64,000 nucleotides of DNA from NCBI RefSeq assembly GCF_023078275.1, contig NC_062976.1:4278001-4342000 (forward strand). The letters run 5' to 3'. The stretch is from Leguminivora glycinivorella. Its lineage: Eukaryota > Arthropoda > Insecta > Lepidoptera > Tortricidae. The notes beneath the pieces are model-generated. The model saw nothing but the letters and a program-made list of their open reading frames with translations, did no database searches and had not been told where the DNA came from. The translations under genes were made by a program, and so were the position numbers. Positions 11,194 to 20,290 of the stretch are shown piece by piece; the stretch's first letter is position 1, and each line of letters begins with the position of its first letter.

Positions 11194-11469
11194 ATTAAGA
11201 CAATACAGGAGCGGAAATGCTAAAATGGAATTTCAATTTGGGAATTTTAGTTAATATAGTAATGTTATTAACTAGATTTATCGAAAAAAAATTGCCCATT
11301 AAGAACTACTCCGTTAAAATATTTTTTTTTTTTAATTCGAGGTTCTGCTCTTGATTGTTTCCTCTTTCAAAACTTAATCAATCGGAACGAAATTTAAGAA
11401 TCTGAATAACAAAGAAATAATCTGTGTCGGACCGTTTAGTTTTTCTGGCTAATTGTTACCAATCTTGAG

Positions 11470-11969
11470 GCATCATCATCCTCCTTGCGTTATCCCGGCA
11501 TTTGCCACGGCTCACGGGAGCCTGGGGTCCGCTTTGACAACTGATCCCAAGATTTGGCGTAGGCAGTAGTTTTTACGAAAGCGACTGCCATCTGACCTTC
11601 CAACCCGAAGGGTAACTGAGCATTTTTTTTTTTTTTGCCAATAAAAAAATTTTGATTGTTTTAGGGAATTTTAGGTCAATTGTACTCAGAATCAAGAGTA
11701 CTTTCCATCTCACTGGGAGACAAAAAATGTCCCACAATTTCGATATATTTTTGTTATTTTCCTCTTTTGTTACCCCATGTACGAAAAATGGTAACAAAGT
11801 AAGAAAAAATCGTATGGGACAATTTTTTAACTATTAGGATTGAAAAAACTAGTAATTCTGAGTAGAAATAGCATTTTTTTTTTCAAAAATATCACACTTC
11901 ATAAAAGTGGCAAAAAAACCAAAGAAATGCTCAACTAGGCCTTATTGGAATTAGTCTGGTTTCCTCACG
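11470..11969 (-). mobile_element. S1 SINE copy, 5'-truncated, with 15-bp target duplication
   Basis: The minus strand reads from CGTGAGGAAACCAGACTAAT to the GATGATGATG tail. It is flanked by perfect GTTACCAATCTTGAG duplications (11455-11469 and 11970-11984), as expected for target-primed reverse transcription. It is itself interrupted at 11618-11932. Confidence 0.85.
11618..11932. mobile_element. 315-bp foldback element inside the SINE
   Basis: Starts GAGCATTTTTTTT and ends AAAGAAATGCTC, flanked by AACT on both sides (11614-11617 and 11933-11936). The interior is itself near-palindromic: TTGTTACCCCATGTACG against CGAAAAATGGTAACAA, and TGTCCCACAATTTCG against ATGGGACAATTTTTT. Both overlapping frames here are shadows of this palindrome. 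Confidence 0.7.
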
Positions 11970-12210
11970 GTTACCAATCTTGAGTATCACACCTTTTTTT
12001 TGCACCATAATGAAAAAGGGCGTTTTCGGAAATTTTTGATTGGCCGCTAGGTCTTTAAAAATAAAAATATCAAAAAAGTCAAAACGGTCCGACACAGATA
12101 AAAATAATAATAACCTGTGTTGGAAAAATCATTGCTCTATCTTCAAAAACCAGGGAGGAAATAGTCGAGAGCGTTTGTATGGAGAATTGACCCTTCCTGT
12201 ATCGTCCTAA

Positions 12211-12687
12211 TAATTTCACATTCAGTGACATTTCCGAAGCTTATTATAGTTACTATCGTGTTACCAAGGTAGGGAAATACATTTTTGGTCACCAAGGAAA
12301 AACCAACAGGTGGTCTTGTGATAAGCACACTATTACAATCAACCTTTAGAATTTATAGCCAGCTAATTTATATTTAACTCTAAAAAGAAATGAAAGCTGT
12401 AAAAATGCTTAGAAATAAGTTAACAATAATAAGGTATACTTTATTAGGTACTTTAAACTTTACGAGAATGCTAAAACAGTAATTTAGCGTAATAAAAATG
12501 TAGGGATTAAGAATAACATCTAGTTGACGGCAAATAAGGTAATAACCTAACAGTGGCGGCTGGTAAAAATTTCTACTAGGCAACACTGAGCAAAAATAAA
12601 CCTACCTTAACATTAGGTACTTTACTACTTATCAAGTTTAGGCAAGCCGGCGGGAATCGGCTTGTATGGACCAGCTGCTGATGTATC
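12211..12687. other. Unassigned
   Basis: No gene. The several 60-70-residue minus frames share no domain and are AT-driven. Confidence 0.4.
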
Positions 12688-12937
12688 CTAACCACAAAAT
12701 TAAAATTTTGAAAAAACCCCGACCGCGACATAGTAAACCGATTGTCATGAAACATGGCTAAGAACACTCCCGACAAACTCAGCTTTCAGACAAAAAAACT
12801 AAATCTAAATCGGTTCATCCGTTCGGAAGCTACGATGCCACAAACAGACACACACAAACACAGACAGACAAACAAACAGACAGACAGGCACGTAAAACTT
12901 ATAACACCCGTCGTTTTTGCGGCGGGGATTAAAAAAA
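12688..12937 (-). mobile_element. R1 element, minus
   Basis: Minus-strand full-length copy; the plus strand reads TAACCACAAAATTAAAATTT at the left edge and a degraded GCGGCGGGGATTAAAA at the right. The microsatellite is short and interrupted (ACAGACACACACAAACACAG). Confidence 0.7.
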
Positions 12938-12984
12938 AATATTATGATACTTTTTTATGACGTAAGAAATTTGCCTCGTAGCGA

Positions 12985-13146
12985 GCAGATGGATTGAATG
13001 GATGGATTAGGACGCGGTAATCGTCGAAGAGATGGCGGGATGACTCGGGCGCATTATCCACGCTGGTAGGGTTACGCACGTGACAGGGTGGAGTGGAAGA
13101 AGCGAGGGGAGGCCTTTGCCCAGCAGTGGGACACTACAATAGGCTA
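12985..13146 (+). mobile_element. LINE 3' end fragment
   Basis: Decayed coding tail followed by GAGGCCTTTGCCCAGCAGTGGGACACTA, the same 3' signature as the minus fragment at 551. No long frame remains. Confidence 0.65.
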
Positions 13147-13176
13147 GTAAGAAGTGGTAGTCTTACCAAAAGTGTC

Positions 13177-13337
13177 AATGTTTCGTCACACCTCGGACAG
13201 TGGAAATCAAATATATGAAAGAGGCGCGTTCCTAACGCACACAGTCTAAGCTCGTGTAGGTGAACGCGTACCATGCTCGTATGAGTGGGATATGACAGGT
13301 CGACTGCTCGCGTTTTTGACAGGCGTTCACTGTGGTC
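13177..13337 (+). repeat. Dispersed 150-bp repeat (CACACCTCGGACAGTGG family)
   Basis: Shares TCAAATATATGAAAGAGG, GTGTAGGTGAACGCGTAC and TTTTTGACAGGCG with the minus-strand copy at 37790-37940, which diverges at scattered positions. No coding. The element class is unknown. Confidence 0.65.
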
Positions 13338-13391
13338 TAACGTCTACGTAAGAATTTTCTAAGAAGATTTTTTCGGATTTGGGTTTTTGGT

Positions 13392-13537
13392 GTGAGCGAT
13401 GAGCTAGCAACCTGACACTGCAATGTCAAAATTTTGGGTTTTTTCGACCAGTTAATTGCTAAGAGTGGCACTGCTACTTGAGCAGTTTTATATGCTCTGC
13501 CAACCCCTTTCGAGATTCCAGAATTAACGTATGTAAC
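13392..13537 (-). mobile_element. S3 SINE, decayed
   Basis: Minus copy. The plus strand reads GCAACCTGACACTGCAATGT and CTAAGAGTGGCACTGCTAC, matching the S3 body, but the TGTA-repeat tail is reduced to TATGTAACT. Confidence 0.55.
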
Positions 13538-13540
13538 TAC

Positions 13541-13776
13541 TAGCCTTTGCCCGCGGCTTCGCTCGCGATAAATTCGAAAGTTGCGGAATGTTCCATATAA
13601 ACTGCCATCCCCTATTTCAGGGAAGTGGGCGTTTAAAAACAGACAAAAATAAACCTATGTCACTCTCCATCCCTTCAACTATCTCCACAAAAGCCACCAA
13701 CAAAAATCACGTTGATTCGTCGTTCCATTTTGCCGTGAAAGACGGACAAACAAACAGACACACACTTTCCCATTTA
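13541..13776 (+). mobile_element. L1 element
   Basis: Begins CTAGCCTTTGCCCGCGGCTTCGC and passes through CCGTGAAAGACGGACAAACA to ACTTTCCCATTTA. The usual TATTAGTATGGAT terminus is cut off by the MITE that follows. These repeats resemble the 3' ends of RTE-type LINEs or their SINE partners in Lepidoptera. The 136-residue frame at 13588-13998 crosses three different repeats and is not a gene. Confidence 0.65.
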
Positions 13777-13909
13777 GGGCCAGTTGTATCAACCACATTT
13801 GACAGACACAATCTTCGACACACAGCAGACGACTATGGAATTTCCCATACAATCAAATTTAACGAACGCTTTAACGGTGACAGACGGTTTTATTTGATGC
13901 AACCGGCCC
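13777..13909. mobile_element. 133-bp MITE with TTA target duplication
   Basis: GGGCCAGTTGTATCAAC on the left and TTTGATGCAACCGGCCC on the right form inverted ends, with TTA at 13774-13776 and 13910-13912. It is inserted into the tail of the L1 element. Confidence 0.8.
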
Positions 13910-13912
13910 TTA

Positions 13913-14344
13913 ATAGTTATTTGTTATACAAGGGGGCAAAGTTGTATTTTAACGCCGAGTGTAGAATTGAAAAACGAGCAAGTGAAAGGATTCTATAGTT
14001 GAACCACGAGCGAAGCGAGTGGTTCGAGAATAGAATCCTGAACTTGCGAGTTTTTTAACACACGAGAAGTAAAATACATTTGCACCCGAGTGTAACACAA
14101 AACTTTTACCCTCACTATAGCGAGGAAACTACAACGCAAAGAAATGCGTTTATCACTGTTTCCAGTAGTTCCACAGGTGGTAAATCATCTTTATTACTAG
14201 ATTCACCTACTTTTATCAATTTTAAAGCAGTTAATTTGACTTTATTCAAGGTCAAATTACTTTACCCACTAGTGGATAAAATGCGTTTTTACCCGCTGGT
14301 ATTAAAGGACAAAACACGTGTTTCCGAGCTAGTGAGGGGAAAAA
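13913..14344 (+). mobile_element. R3 element
   Basis: Full-length R3 copy from AGTTATTTGTTATACAAGGG to GAGGGGAAAA. The 144-residue frame at 14080-14514 runs out of its 3' half and has no protein signature. Confidence 0.75.
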
Positions 14345-14640
14345 TATTAAATATGGATGTATGTATGTTTTTTAAAAAAGCATTGCAAAATGCTCTACAG
14401 GATGTCCCACCCTCAGTCCGAGCCGTGTTGCGGGCCGAGCCGCACGCTATCGATCGCGACATACGTGTCAAGTGTTGTTTACCGACGAAAAAAGATCAAC
14501 CAGTAGATATATGAGTCAGTACGCCATTACTGACTTAGGGGAGACACGGTAAGGTTGGAATTTGAATGATTAGTAGTGTTGCTTTTAATATTAGGTGCTA
14601 TAGGACTTTTGTTGTTTAAGTTTACTTTTAAGTTGTTTGT
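14345..14640. other. Unassigned, with a GC-rich patch
   Basis: 14395-14490 is GC-richer than its surroundings (GAGCCGTGTTGCGGGCCGAG, CGATCGCGACATACGTG) and may be coding-like debris, but neither strand gives a domain I recognise. Confidence 0.35.
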
Positions 14641-14642
14641 TT

Positions 14643-14875
14643 TTAACCCCCGACGCAAAAACGATGGGGTGTTTGACGTGTCTGTCTGTCTGTTTGTCTG
14701 TCTGGCTGAGTGTGTGTCTGTCTGTGGCTCCCGAACGGATAAACCGATTTATATTTAGTTTTGTTTTTGTTTGAAAGCTGAGTTAGTGGGAGTGTTCTTA
14801 GCCATGTCTCATGAAAATCAACCTACGATGTCGCGATCGGGGCTTTTCTCAAAATTTTAATTTTGTGGTTATTGA
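14643..14875 (+). mobile_element. R1 element
   Basis: TTAACCCCCGACGCAAAAAC at the left and TTTTAATTTTGTGGTTA at the right. The GTCT run is short and interrupted by GGCTGAGTGTG. A small deletion removes part of the CATCGTAGC motif. Confidence 0.7.
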
Positions 14876-15111
14876 ATGTGTATGTATGTGTGTGTAAACA
14901 GATGTGTATTTTGACATTTATGCCACTGTAAGTTTATAAACCCGTTAGTTTACCATCGAGCTGAGGTTAGTTTGTAATCTGACTGATTGACAATTTAAAC
15001 CGAGAATTGTTTACAGTTTCACGATGATGGTGTACAGTCAGCAACAACTGTGAATACAAAGTGCCAAAAATATGTGTACGAGTTGTTTTTTGTGTCTTGC
15101 CTCCACTACCC

Positions 15112-15248
15112 AAAGGTTGTCTGGAAGAGATCGCTCTTTAGCGATAAGTCCGCCTGTTGTTTACCATAGTTAATTGAAGTTGTGTGCTTATTTTTTAATG
15201 TCATCTTGTTATATTGGTGAGCAATAAAGAATATTTGTAATACAATAC
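15112..15248 (+). mobile_element. LINE 3' UTR tail
   Basis: GGTTGTCTGGAAGAGATCGC, TCTTTAGCGATAAG and the end GCAATAAAGAATATTTGTAA are the 3' untranslated tail of an abundant insect LINE. A second copy at 32847-32982 shares the body and the ATTTGTATTGTATT end. The polymerase is absent. Confidence 0.7.
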
Positions 15249-15610
15249 AATTGTACAGAACTTTTTTTTTATATTTTTTTTGTTTAGGACATAATTTAGT
15301 AAATAAAAACACAAAGTTTTGCACATTACACAGGCAATCATAAATTAAAAACAATAACACTAGTCACGTTTGAAAAGTCATCCGCAACGCAGGCTTCGGC
15401 TTAGGCTTCGGCAGGGTTCGTTCGGGGTTGTTCAGAACTTTATTGCTTGTACATTAAAATGTGTATACATATTTTTCGCACTTTTTCTGTATTCACAGCT
15501 GTATAGTTGACTGTACACTACCTACCAAACCCTCATACCATATAAAAATATTAATTTTATGTTGATTTCTATATTCATTCTGTTCAACTACAATAATTTT
15601 ATACTGGACT

Positions 15611-15765
15611 CTGTTAGGAAAGTCAAGAGTCGTGAAATGTACTATCAGCTGCAAAAGTGCATGGAGAAATTACGAATAATCATTGATTTCATTCGCCATG
15701 CACTTTTGCGGCTGATAGTACCTATGGGGTCCAATACATTCCACGACTCTTGACTTTCTGAACAG
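15611..15765. mobile_element. 155-bp palindromic MITE
   Basis: Left arm CTGTTAGGAAAGTCAAGAGT and right arm ACTCTTGACTTTCTGAACAG, then a second matching block (TGCAAAAGTGCATGG/CCATGCACTTTTGCGGC). The right arm carries about 18 extra bases. It would fold into a long hairpin. Confidence 0.75.
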
Positions 15766-15775
15766 ACTATAAACT

Positions 15776-16628
15776 AGGGTAAACGCGCCTCATTCGGTGA
15801 CACGTCTAAGGCCGTTTTCACATTATCCGATCCGATATCGGATGTAGGAAGGATGTAAAATGTAAGATTTATGCGCTTTCAGGTCTTCATTTATGTATTT
15901 AATAGATCATTATTACTAAAATCGATATAAAACGCAAAAATTGCGGATTTAATGCAGATGGCACTCTCCTACAACAGTTTTTGTCCGAGGCACCATGGAA
16001 CTGCCGATATCGGCAGGACGCTTCCGACATTTTTTGGCATGCCGGACCCCCCGCCAGTTGTCGGCCGATAATATTTGTTTGTGTGCGTATATAATGTATA
16101 TAAGTATACGTTTGTAGTAGTGTGCGTGACAAAAATGGTGTCTATTAAACAGCTGCTAATGATCGAAATTCAAATTAGTTGAAAATTCCCATTGAAAAAA
16201 AAAAGGTTGTAATGCATCGGTCCGAATTGCGGATACTAGTTTTTTCATCTTTTAGTAGATATAGTTGAATGTAAAATTATTTATTTTGCCTGATACTCTG
16301 AGTATTTTTTATGCTCGTTATCTTAATTTTACAATATAATATTTAGGATATAGTGCTTATAATTATTAAATATAAACCATTACTTAAATATTTTTTGATA
16401 CAAAATCATACTTCATTGATTTGGAACAATGCGTTTTATCGGACCGACATCCGACACTATCGGAAGCGTTTATCGGATGTAGGATGGCGGTCCGACATCC
16501 GATATCGGGTCGGACAATGTAAAAACGGCCTAATTCGGCGAAACAACCAAAATTCGTCTTTCGGAATAGTGGTTCAAAGCTTGTATCACCGAATTAGGCG
16601 TGTCACCGAATGAGGCGAGTTTACCCTA
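15776..16628. mobile_element. MITE with AGGGTAAACGCGCCTCATTC ends, interrupted
   Basis: Terminal inverted repeats of about 28 bp: AGGGTAAACGCGCCTCATTC on the left and GAATGAGGCGAGTTTACCCT on the right. Without the insertion at 15810-16530 it would be about 130 bp and made of ATTCGGTGACAC motifs. Confidence 0.8.
15810..16530 (+). mobile_element. M3 long form, 721 bp, with TAA target duplication
   Basis: GGCCGTTTTCACATTATCCG on the left and AATGTAAAAACGGCC on the right, with TAA at 15807-15809 and 16531-16533. Inner motifs CGATATCGGATGT recur in both orientations. The middle (15990-16440) is shared with 57350-58301. No transposase is present. Confidence 0.85.
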
Positions 16629-16812
16629 CTTCAATATATATCACATTTCAAAATCGATATCATACTCTTTACTTAACCCTCAACAATCATACTGTACTCG
16701 TACTTTACATGTCTGCAAATAATTTTAAAGACGATTTTTTTTTGCCTGAATATATACACAGTTGTCATGGTTACATGCCATTGGGGTATTTTGGCAAGCT
16801 TTTTTTACATAT

Positions 16813-17030
16813 ATACTACGTCGGTGGCAAACAAGCATACGGTCTGCCTGATGGAAAGTAGTCACCGTCACCTTTAGACGCCTGCAACTCAAGGAGTGTC
16901 ACATGCGCGTTGCCAACCCATTAGCAACTTGTACACTCCTTTTTGCTGTGTTAAGTACACAGAGTATACAAGTTATAAGGAGGGTTTGGGTTGTAGACGA
17001 CTCAAAGGACAAAAGACGGAACAAATTAGT
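16813..17030 (+). mobile_element. TACTACGTCGG family repeat
   Basis: Copy with AGTCACCGTCACC and CAACTCAAGGAGTGTCAC. The terminal hairpin has lost one arm (only CAGAGTATACAAGTT remains). Confidence 0.6.
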
Positions 17031-17379
17031 TCTGTAGGTACTTCCGTCACCAGCGCACCGCACCCTGGAGCTCTGGCAGCTTTACTCACCGGCAGAAACA
17101 CAACACTGAGTAGGGTCTAGTGCTATTTGGGTGGTCTTCTGTAAGGCGGAGGTACTTCCCCAGTTAGGCTCTGCTCTAGATTCTAATATTCCCGAAATGT
17201 TACAGTTGAAAGCCAGTATAAAATACAGTAGTATAATGTTGATTTAGGGTGGAATGAAGGGTTGACGAGGTAATACCCGGGATCCGCATCCGTCTGAGAA
17301 AATCCTTTTAGACAGATATTCGCCTTTCTGATTGTCACGGGTATACGAATGAATTAAAATGTTCAAGTAAGTTTTTTTA
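17031..17379. other. Unassigned
   Basis: No gene. The SGXSV-like frame ending at 17120 begins in the preceding repeat and has no domain. Confidence 0.4.
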
Positions 17380-17570
17380 ATACTACGTCAGTGGCAAACA
17401 AGTTTGCGGTTCGTCTGATGGAAATCGGTCACCGGCACCTATGGATGACTGCAACTCAAGGAGTGTCACGTGCGCGTTGCTAACCCATAAGAAACTACAC
17501 AGCAAAAAATAGTGTAAATGTTCTAAGGAGGGTTTGGCTTGCCGACGGCTCAAAGGACAATAGGCGGAAC
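17380..17570 (+). mobile_element. TACTACGTCGG family repeat
   Basis: Third plus-strand copy, starting TACTACGTCAGTGGCAAACA. The CCTATGGATGACTGCAACTC region is diverged and the hairpin is degraded. Confidence 0.6.
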
Positions 17571-17596
17571 AAATTTATTAATTCCTAATATAGTTT

Positions 17597-17844
17597 TATT
17601 AACCCCCGACGCAAAAACGACGGGGTGTTATAAGTTTGACGTGTCTGTCTGTCTGTATGTCTGTGTGTGTGTGTGTCTGTCTGTGCCATCGTAGCTTCCG
17701 AACGGATAAACCGATTTAGATTTAGTTTTTTTGTCTGAAAGCTGAGTTAGTCAGGAGTGTTCCTAGCCATGTTTCATGAAAATCGGTCAACAATATCGCG
17801 GCCGGGGGTTTTTTCAAAATTTTAATTTTGTGGTTAGGTTATTT
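17597..17844 (+). mobile_element. R1 element
   Basis: Well preserved copy, TTAACCCCCGACGCAAAAAC to TTTTGTGGTTAGGTTA, with a GTCTGTCTGTAT and GTGTGTGTGT run. Confidence 0.75.
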
Positions 17845-17998
17845 TTTATTTAAGTAATTTTGCAAAGATTTAAAATATCAAATGAATTTCGAAACGACTG
17901 GCGATACATTACAGCACGACCGAAGCGACCACGTTGCGTACTAGTGCCGACAAAAAACACCACACGAGTATGTACTGAAAATAGCACATGATATATTC

Positions 17999-18112
17999 AG
18001 TCAACTCTACAATATTGTCAAAATGACAAGCAGTAAGAGATTTCTTACAATTTGATTTATAACGTCACTGTGACATAGTTCTACAGTGGCCTAGGGTTCC
18101 AATTGGTTGACA
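17999..18112 (-). mobile_element. MITE related to 3213-3350
   Basis: Only the end GGTTCCAATTGGTTGACA is intact. The other end is shortened to CAGTCAACTCTAC. The centre (AAGAGATTTCTTACAAT) matches the first copy in inverted orientation. Confidence 0.65.
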
Positions 18113-18127
18113 ATACTGTAAAAACAA

Positions 18128-18380
18128 TACACTGAGAGAAAATACAACCAGTTTTCATGTTCGTTCAACAAGTTTTTTGGTTAAAATAGCGCCTACGTGC
18201 TCTTTGGTTCAAACAACAAGCTACTTGTCATTTGAATCGGCAATATATTTGAATCAACAAGTCGATTTTATAAAAACAACCTGACCCATATTGTTTTAAA
18301 CATACGTTTGGCTAATTCAAACGGATAAACCGCAACAAGTCGAACTTGTTAAATTCACAATGCAAATTTCTCTCAGTGTA
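18128..18380 (+). mobile_element. M1 MITE
   Basis: TA-bounded 250-bp copy, about as well preserved as 10482-10733. Confidence 0.85.
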
Positions 18381-18437
18381 CCATATTATGTTGCTATTTT
18401 ACTGTACTGGTTTGCAAAATAATATTGCATGTGTACC

Positions 18438-18480
18438 TATACTCTGTCAACCAAGTCTGTCAGTAAATAAGAACAAACAG
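18438..18480 (+). mobile_element. M2 single-arm remnant
   Basis: TATACTCTGTCAACCAAGTC and AGTAAATAAGAACAAA match one arm of the M2 palindromes at 25905 and 47440. The second arm is missing, so it lies as a solo arm next to the PLE insertion. Confidence 0.6.
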
Positions 18481-18501
18481 TCAAAATAAACTATATTATA
18501 A

Positions 18502-18693
18502 TAATCGTAAACTAGAACGTTCCTTTGCTAATCCGCGAATTGATAACGTGCAAGTCAATCAGTGTTAACCTATTGTACTTACTTGCGTATTTTTACATGC
18601 AATTAATTTTCCCACCCTCCCTCCGCAAAAATAAAAATAAATACGCAAATAAATACAACAACCCACCACCAAAAATACAAAACTCGACACGTG
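18502..18693 (-). repeat. Left inverted repeat of the PLE (partial pLTR)
   Basis: 192 bp, reverse complement of 20099-20290 with very few mismatches (CCCTCCCTCCGC against GCGGTGGGAGGG). It stops inside the stem III sequence of the ribozyme, CACGTG, so the catalytic core is not included. It supplies the first 55 or so codons of the open frame that runs into the RT. Confidence 0.9.
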
Positions 18694-19919
18694 CAATTTT
18701 TTTGCAGTTAATAGAAAAGATCAAAGATATTATTGTTCCGGATAATGCTGTCTTGCTTTCGTTGGATGTAGATAGTTTGTTTACGAATGTGCCGTATGGG
18801 GAGACTTTGGATATTCTTAGGGACCTTTTTGAAAAGCAACGTTTACATCCAGGGGAGGTAGATGAGTTGATAGATTTAACTGCTCTTTGTATGAAACATA
18901 ATTATTTTAGATTTGGGGGACAGTATTATTTGCAAAGTGATGGTTTGGCCATGGGTTCTCCGCTAAGTCCTTTAATGGCGGATGTCTTTATGGACCACTT
19001 TGAGAACCAGCACATTGCAGGGAATGATAATATATTGTATTACTTCAGATACGTAGATGATTTGATTATTTGTTGGACGGGGAGTATGGACCTGCTGGAT
19101 TCATTTGTTACTGGGCTTAATAGTAAACATCCAAAGATCAAGTTTAAGAAGGAACTAGAGCAAGACAAGTCACTGAATTTTCTAGATTTGACCATTACTA
19201 GAGTAAATAATAGCCATCAATTCCAAATTTACCGCAAGCCTACACATACTGACACGGTTATACCAGCTTCTTCTACACACCCTTGGCAGCATAAGTTAGC
19301 CGCTTTTCACTGTTATGTGCATAGGATGTTGTCTGTGCCTCTTTCTGAGGAACACTATCGAGCCGAATTGAACAATATTTACCACTTGGCAGTTTCGAAC
19401 GGCTATGATAAGTCAATCATTGATGGCATCATCAGAAAGAAGCGAATGGTTATGGTTAACAATATGTTGTATGCGGCACGTTCTTCTGAACCGGTTAAGA
19501 GGTGTCAAGCGAGCATTACCTATGTTGGCAAAGTGTCGGAGGCCATTTATAAGGTTTTGAAGTCAAACGACATTCCAGTGGCCTTTAGGACAAATAATAC
19601 TTTGCACTCCAAGCTTTGCAACGGAAAAGACAGGATCGAGAAAGGGAAACAATCTGGGGTTTATAAGTTGACCTGTGATGTTTGTAACAAAGTGTACGTG
19701 GGCCAAACGGGCCGAAATTTCACTACCAGGTACAAGGAGCATATGGCGTCGTACAGGCACAACCATCCAGAAAGATCCAATTTTGCAAAGCATTTGATAG
19801 AGAGTGGCCATACTGTATCAGATAATCATTCTTTTGATGTATTACATGTATGTGAGAAAGGGCTGCGTTTAGGGGTTTTGGAACAGTTGGAAATAATTAG
19901 GTACAACAATAGGGGTTGA
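18525..19919 (+). CDS. PLE reverse transcriptase with C-terminal GIY-YIG endonuclease (truncated, frameshifted)
   Basis: Penelope-type polymerase that reverse-transcribes the element RNA at a nick made by its GIY-YIG nuclease, presumably in the nucleus. The 464-residue frame has RT motif A at about 77-90 (LLSLDVDSLFTNVP), motif B at 141-156 (LAMGSPLSPLMADVFM) and the catalytic YVDD at 176-179, all intact. The endonuclease starts near residue 377, with a GVYKLTC...VYVGQTGR core and a CDVC pair typical of the PLE nuclease. Residues 1-56 are not RT: they are the translated inverted repeat, matched on the minus strand at 20037-20267, so genuine element coding begins near 18694 and the usual long N-terminus is absent. 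At the 3' end the frame stops after NNRG, while the next frame continues with LNEQLNVASSPLLRI, which is the normal PLE C-terminus; one lost base near 19917 explains the break. Confidence 0.9.
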   Translation: MLIRELITCKSISVNLLYLLAYFYMQLIFPPSLRKNKNKYANKYNNPPPKIQNSTRAIFLQLIEKIKDIIVPDNAVLLSLDVDSLFTNVPYGETLDILRDLFEKQRLHPGEVDELIDLTALCMKHNYFRFGGQYYLQSDGLAMGSPLSPLMADVFMDHFENQHIAGNDNILYYFRYVDDLIICWTGSMDLLDSFVTGLNSKHPKIKFKKELEQDKSLNFLDLTITRVNNSHQFQIYRKPTHTDTVIPASSTHPWQHKLAAFHCYVHRMLSVPLSEEHYRAELNNIYHLAVSNGYDKSIIDGIIRKKRMVMVNNMLYAARSSEPVKRCQASITYVGKVSEAIYKVLKSNDIPVAFRTNNTLHSKLCNGKDRIEKGKQSGVYKLTCDVCNKVYVGQTGRNFTTRYKEHMASYRHNHPERSNFAKHLIESGHTVSDNHSFDVLHVCEKGLRLGVLEQLEIIRYNNRG

Positions 19920-20002
19920 TCCTTAATGAGCAGTTGAATGTTGCGTCATCGCCGTTATTACGAATTTCTCCATCTAACTTGCTTGGTAGGGGGTGGACAA
20001 AG

Positions 20003-20038
20003 TATAAATATGGCCGACCATTCTGGAGACGATCAGTC
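20003..20038 (+). promoter_or_regulatory. Candidate internal TATA plus arthropod initiator of the PLE
   Basis: TATAAATA at 20003-20010 is followed by TCAGTC at 20033-20038, the arthropod initiator. The A of the initiator lies 32 bases after the first T of the TATA box, the normal spacing. Position just upstream of the ribozyme fits an internal promoter that places the ribozyme near the RNA 5' end. Confidence 0.6.
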
Positions 20039-20066
20039 AGTTGCGGAACTTCGGACCGTCAACATC

Positions 20067-20111
20067 AGCTCCTGAGGATGCCTCGTAGAGAGGCGAAACA
20101 CGTGTCGAGTT
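20067..20111 (+). ncRNA. Type I/III-like hammerhead ribozyme of the PLE
   Basis: Core CTGAGGA (20072-20078) fits CUGANGA. Stem II is GCCTC/GAGGC (20080-20084 with 20090-20094), loop GTAGA. Then GAAA (20095-20098), a two-pair stem III (AC/GT) with loop ACGT, and the cleavage triplet GTC ending at 20106. Stem I pairs AGCTC (20067-20071) with GAGTT (20107-20111). One extra T (20079) sits between the core and stem II. Hammerheads with a very short stem III are known in Penelope-like elements. Predicted scission is after C20106. Confidence 0.8.
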
Positions 20112-20290
20112 TTGTATTTTTGGTGGTGGGTTGTTGTATTTATTTGCGTATTTATTTTTATTTTTGCGGTGGGAGGGTGGGAAAATTAATTGCATGTAAA
20201 AATACGCAAGTAAGTACAATAGGTTAACACTGATTGACTTGCACGTTATCAATTCGCGGATTAGCAAAGGAACGTTCTAGTTTACGATTA
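20099..20290 (+). repeat. Right inverted repeat of the PLE (pLTR body)
   Basis: Counterpart of 18502-18693. It begins 8 nt before the predicted ribozyme cleavage site and ends GTTCTAGTTTACGATTA. The unique 38-nt tail 20291-20328 follows before the target duplication. Confidence 0.9.

Larger units (their letters stand above)
11194..12210 (+). mobile_element. M4 element, interrupted by a SINE
   Basis: Left end TTAAGACAATACAGGAGCG, right end CCTGTATCGTCCTAA, forming an imperfect inverted repeat. Internal motifs include ATCTGTGTCGGACCGTTTAG, GAGGAAATAGTCGAGAGCG and CAATTTGGGAATTTTAGTT. The insertion at 11470-11969 splits it. Other copies are at 58473, 58884 and 60110. No transposase frame is present. 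Confidence 0.75.

Noticed and set aside
13588..14514. 136- and 144-residue frames
   Set aside because: Each crosses borders between L1, a TTA-flanked MITE and R3, so they are chance read-through.
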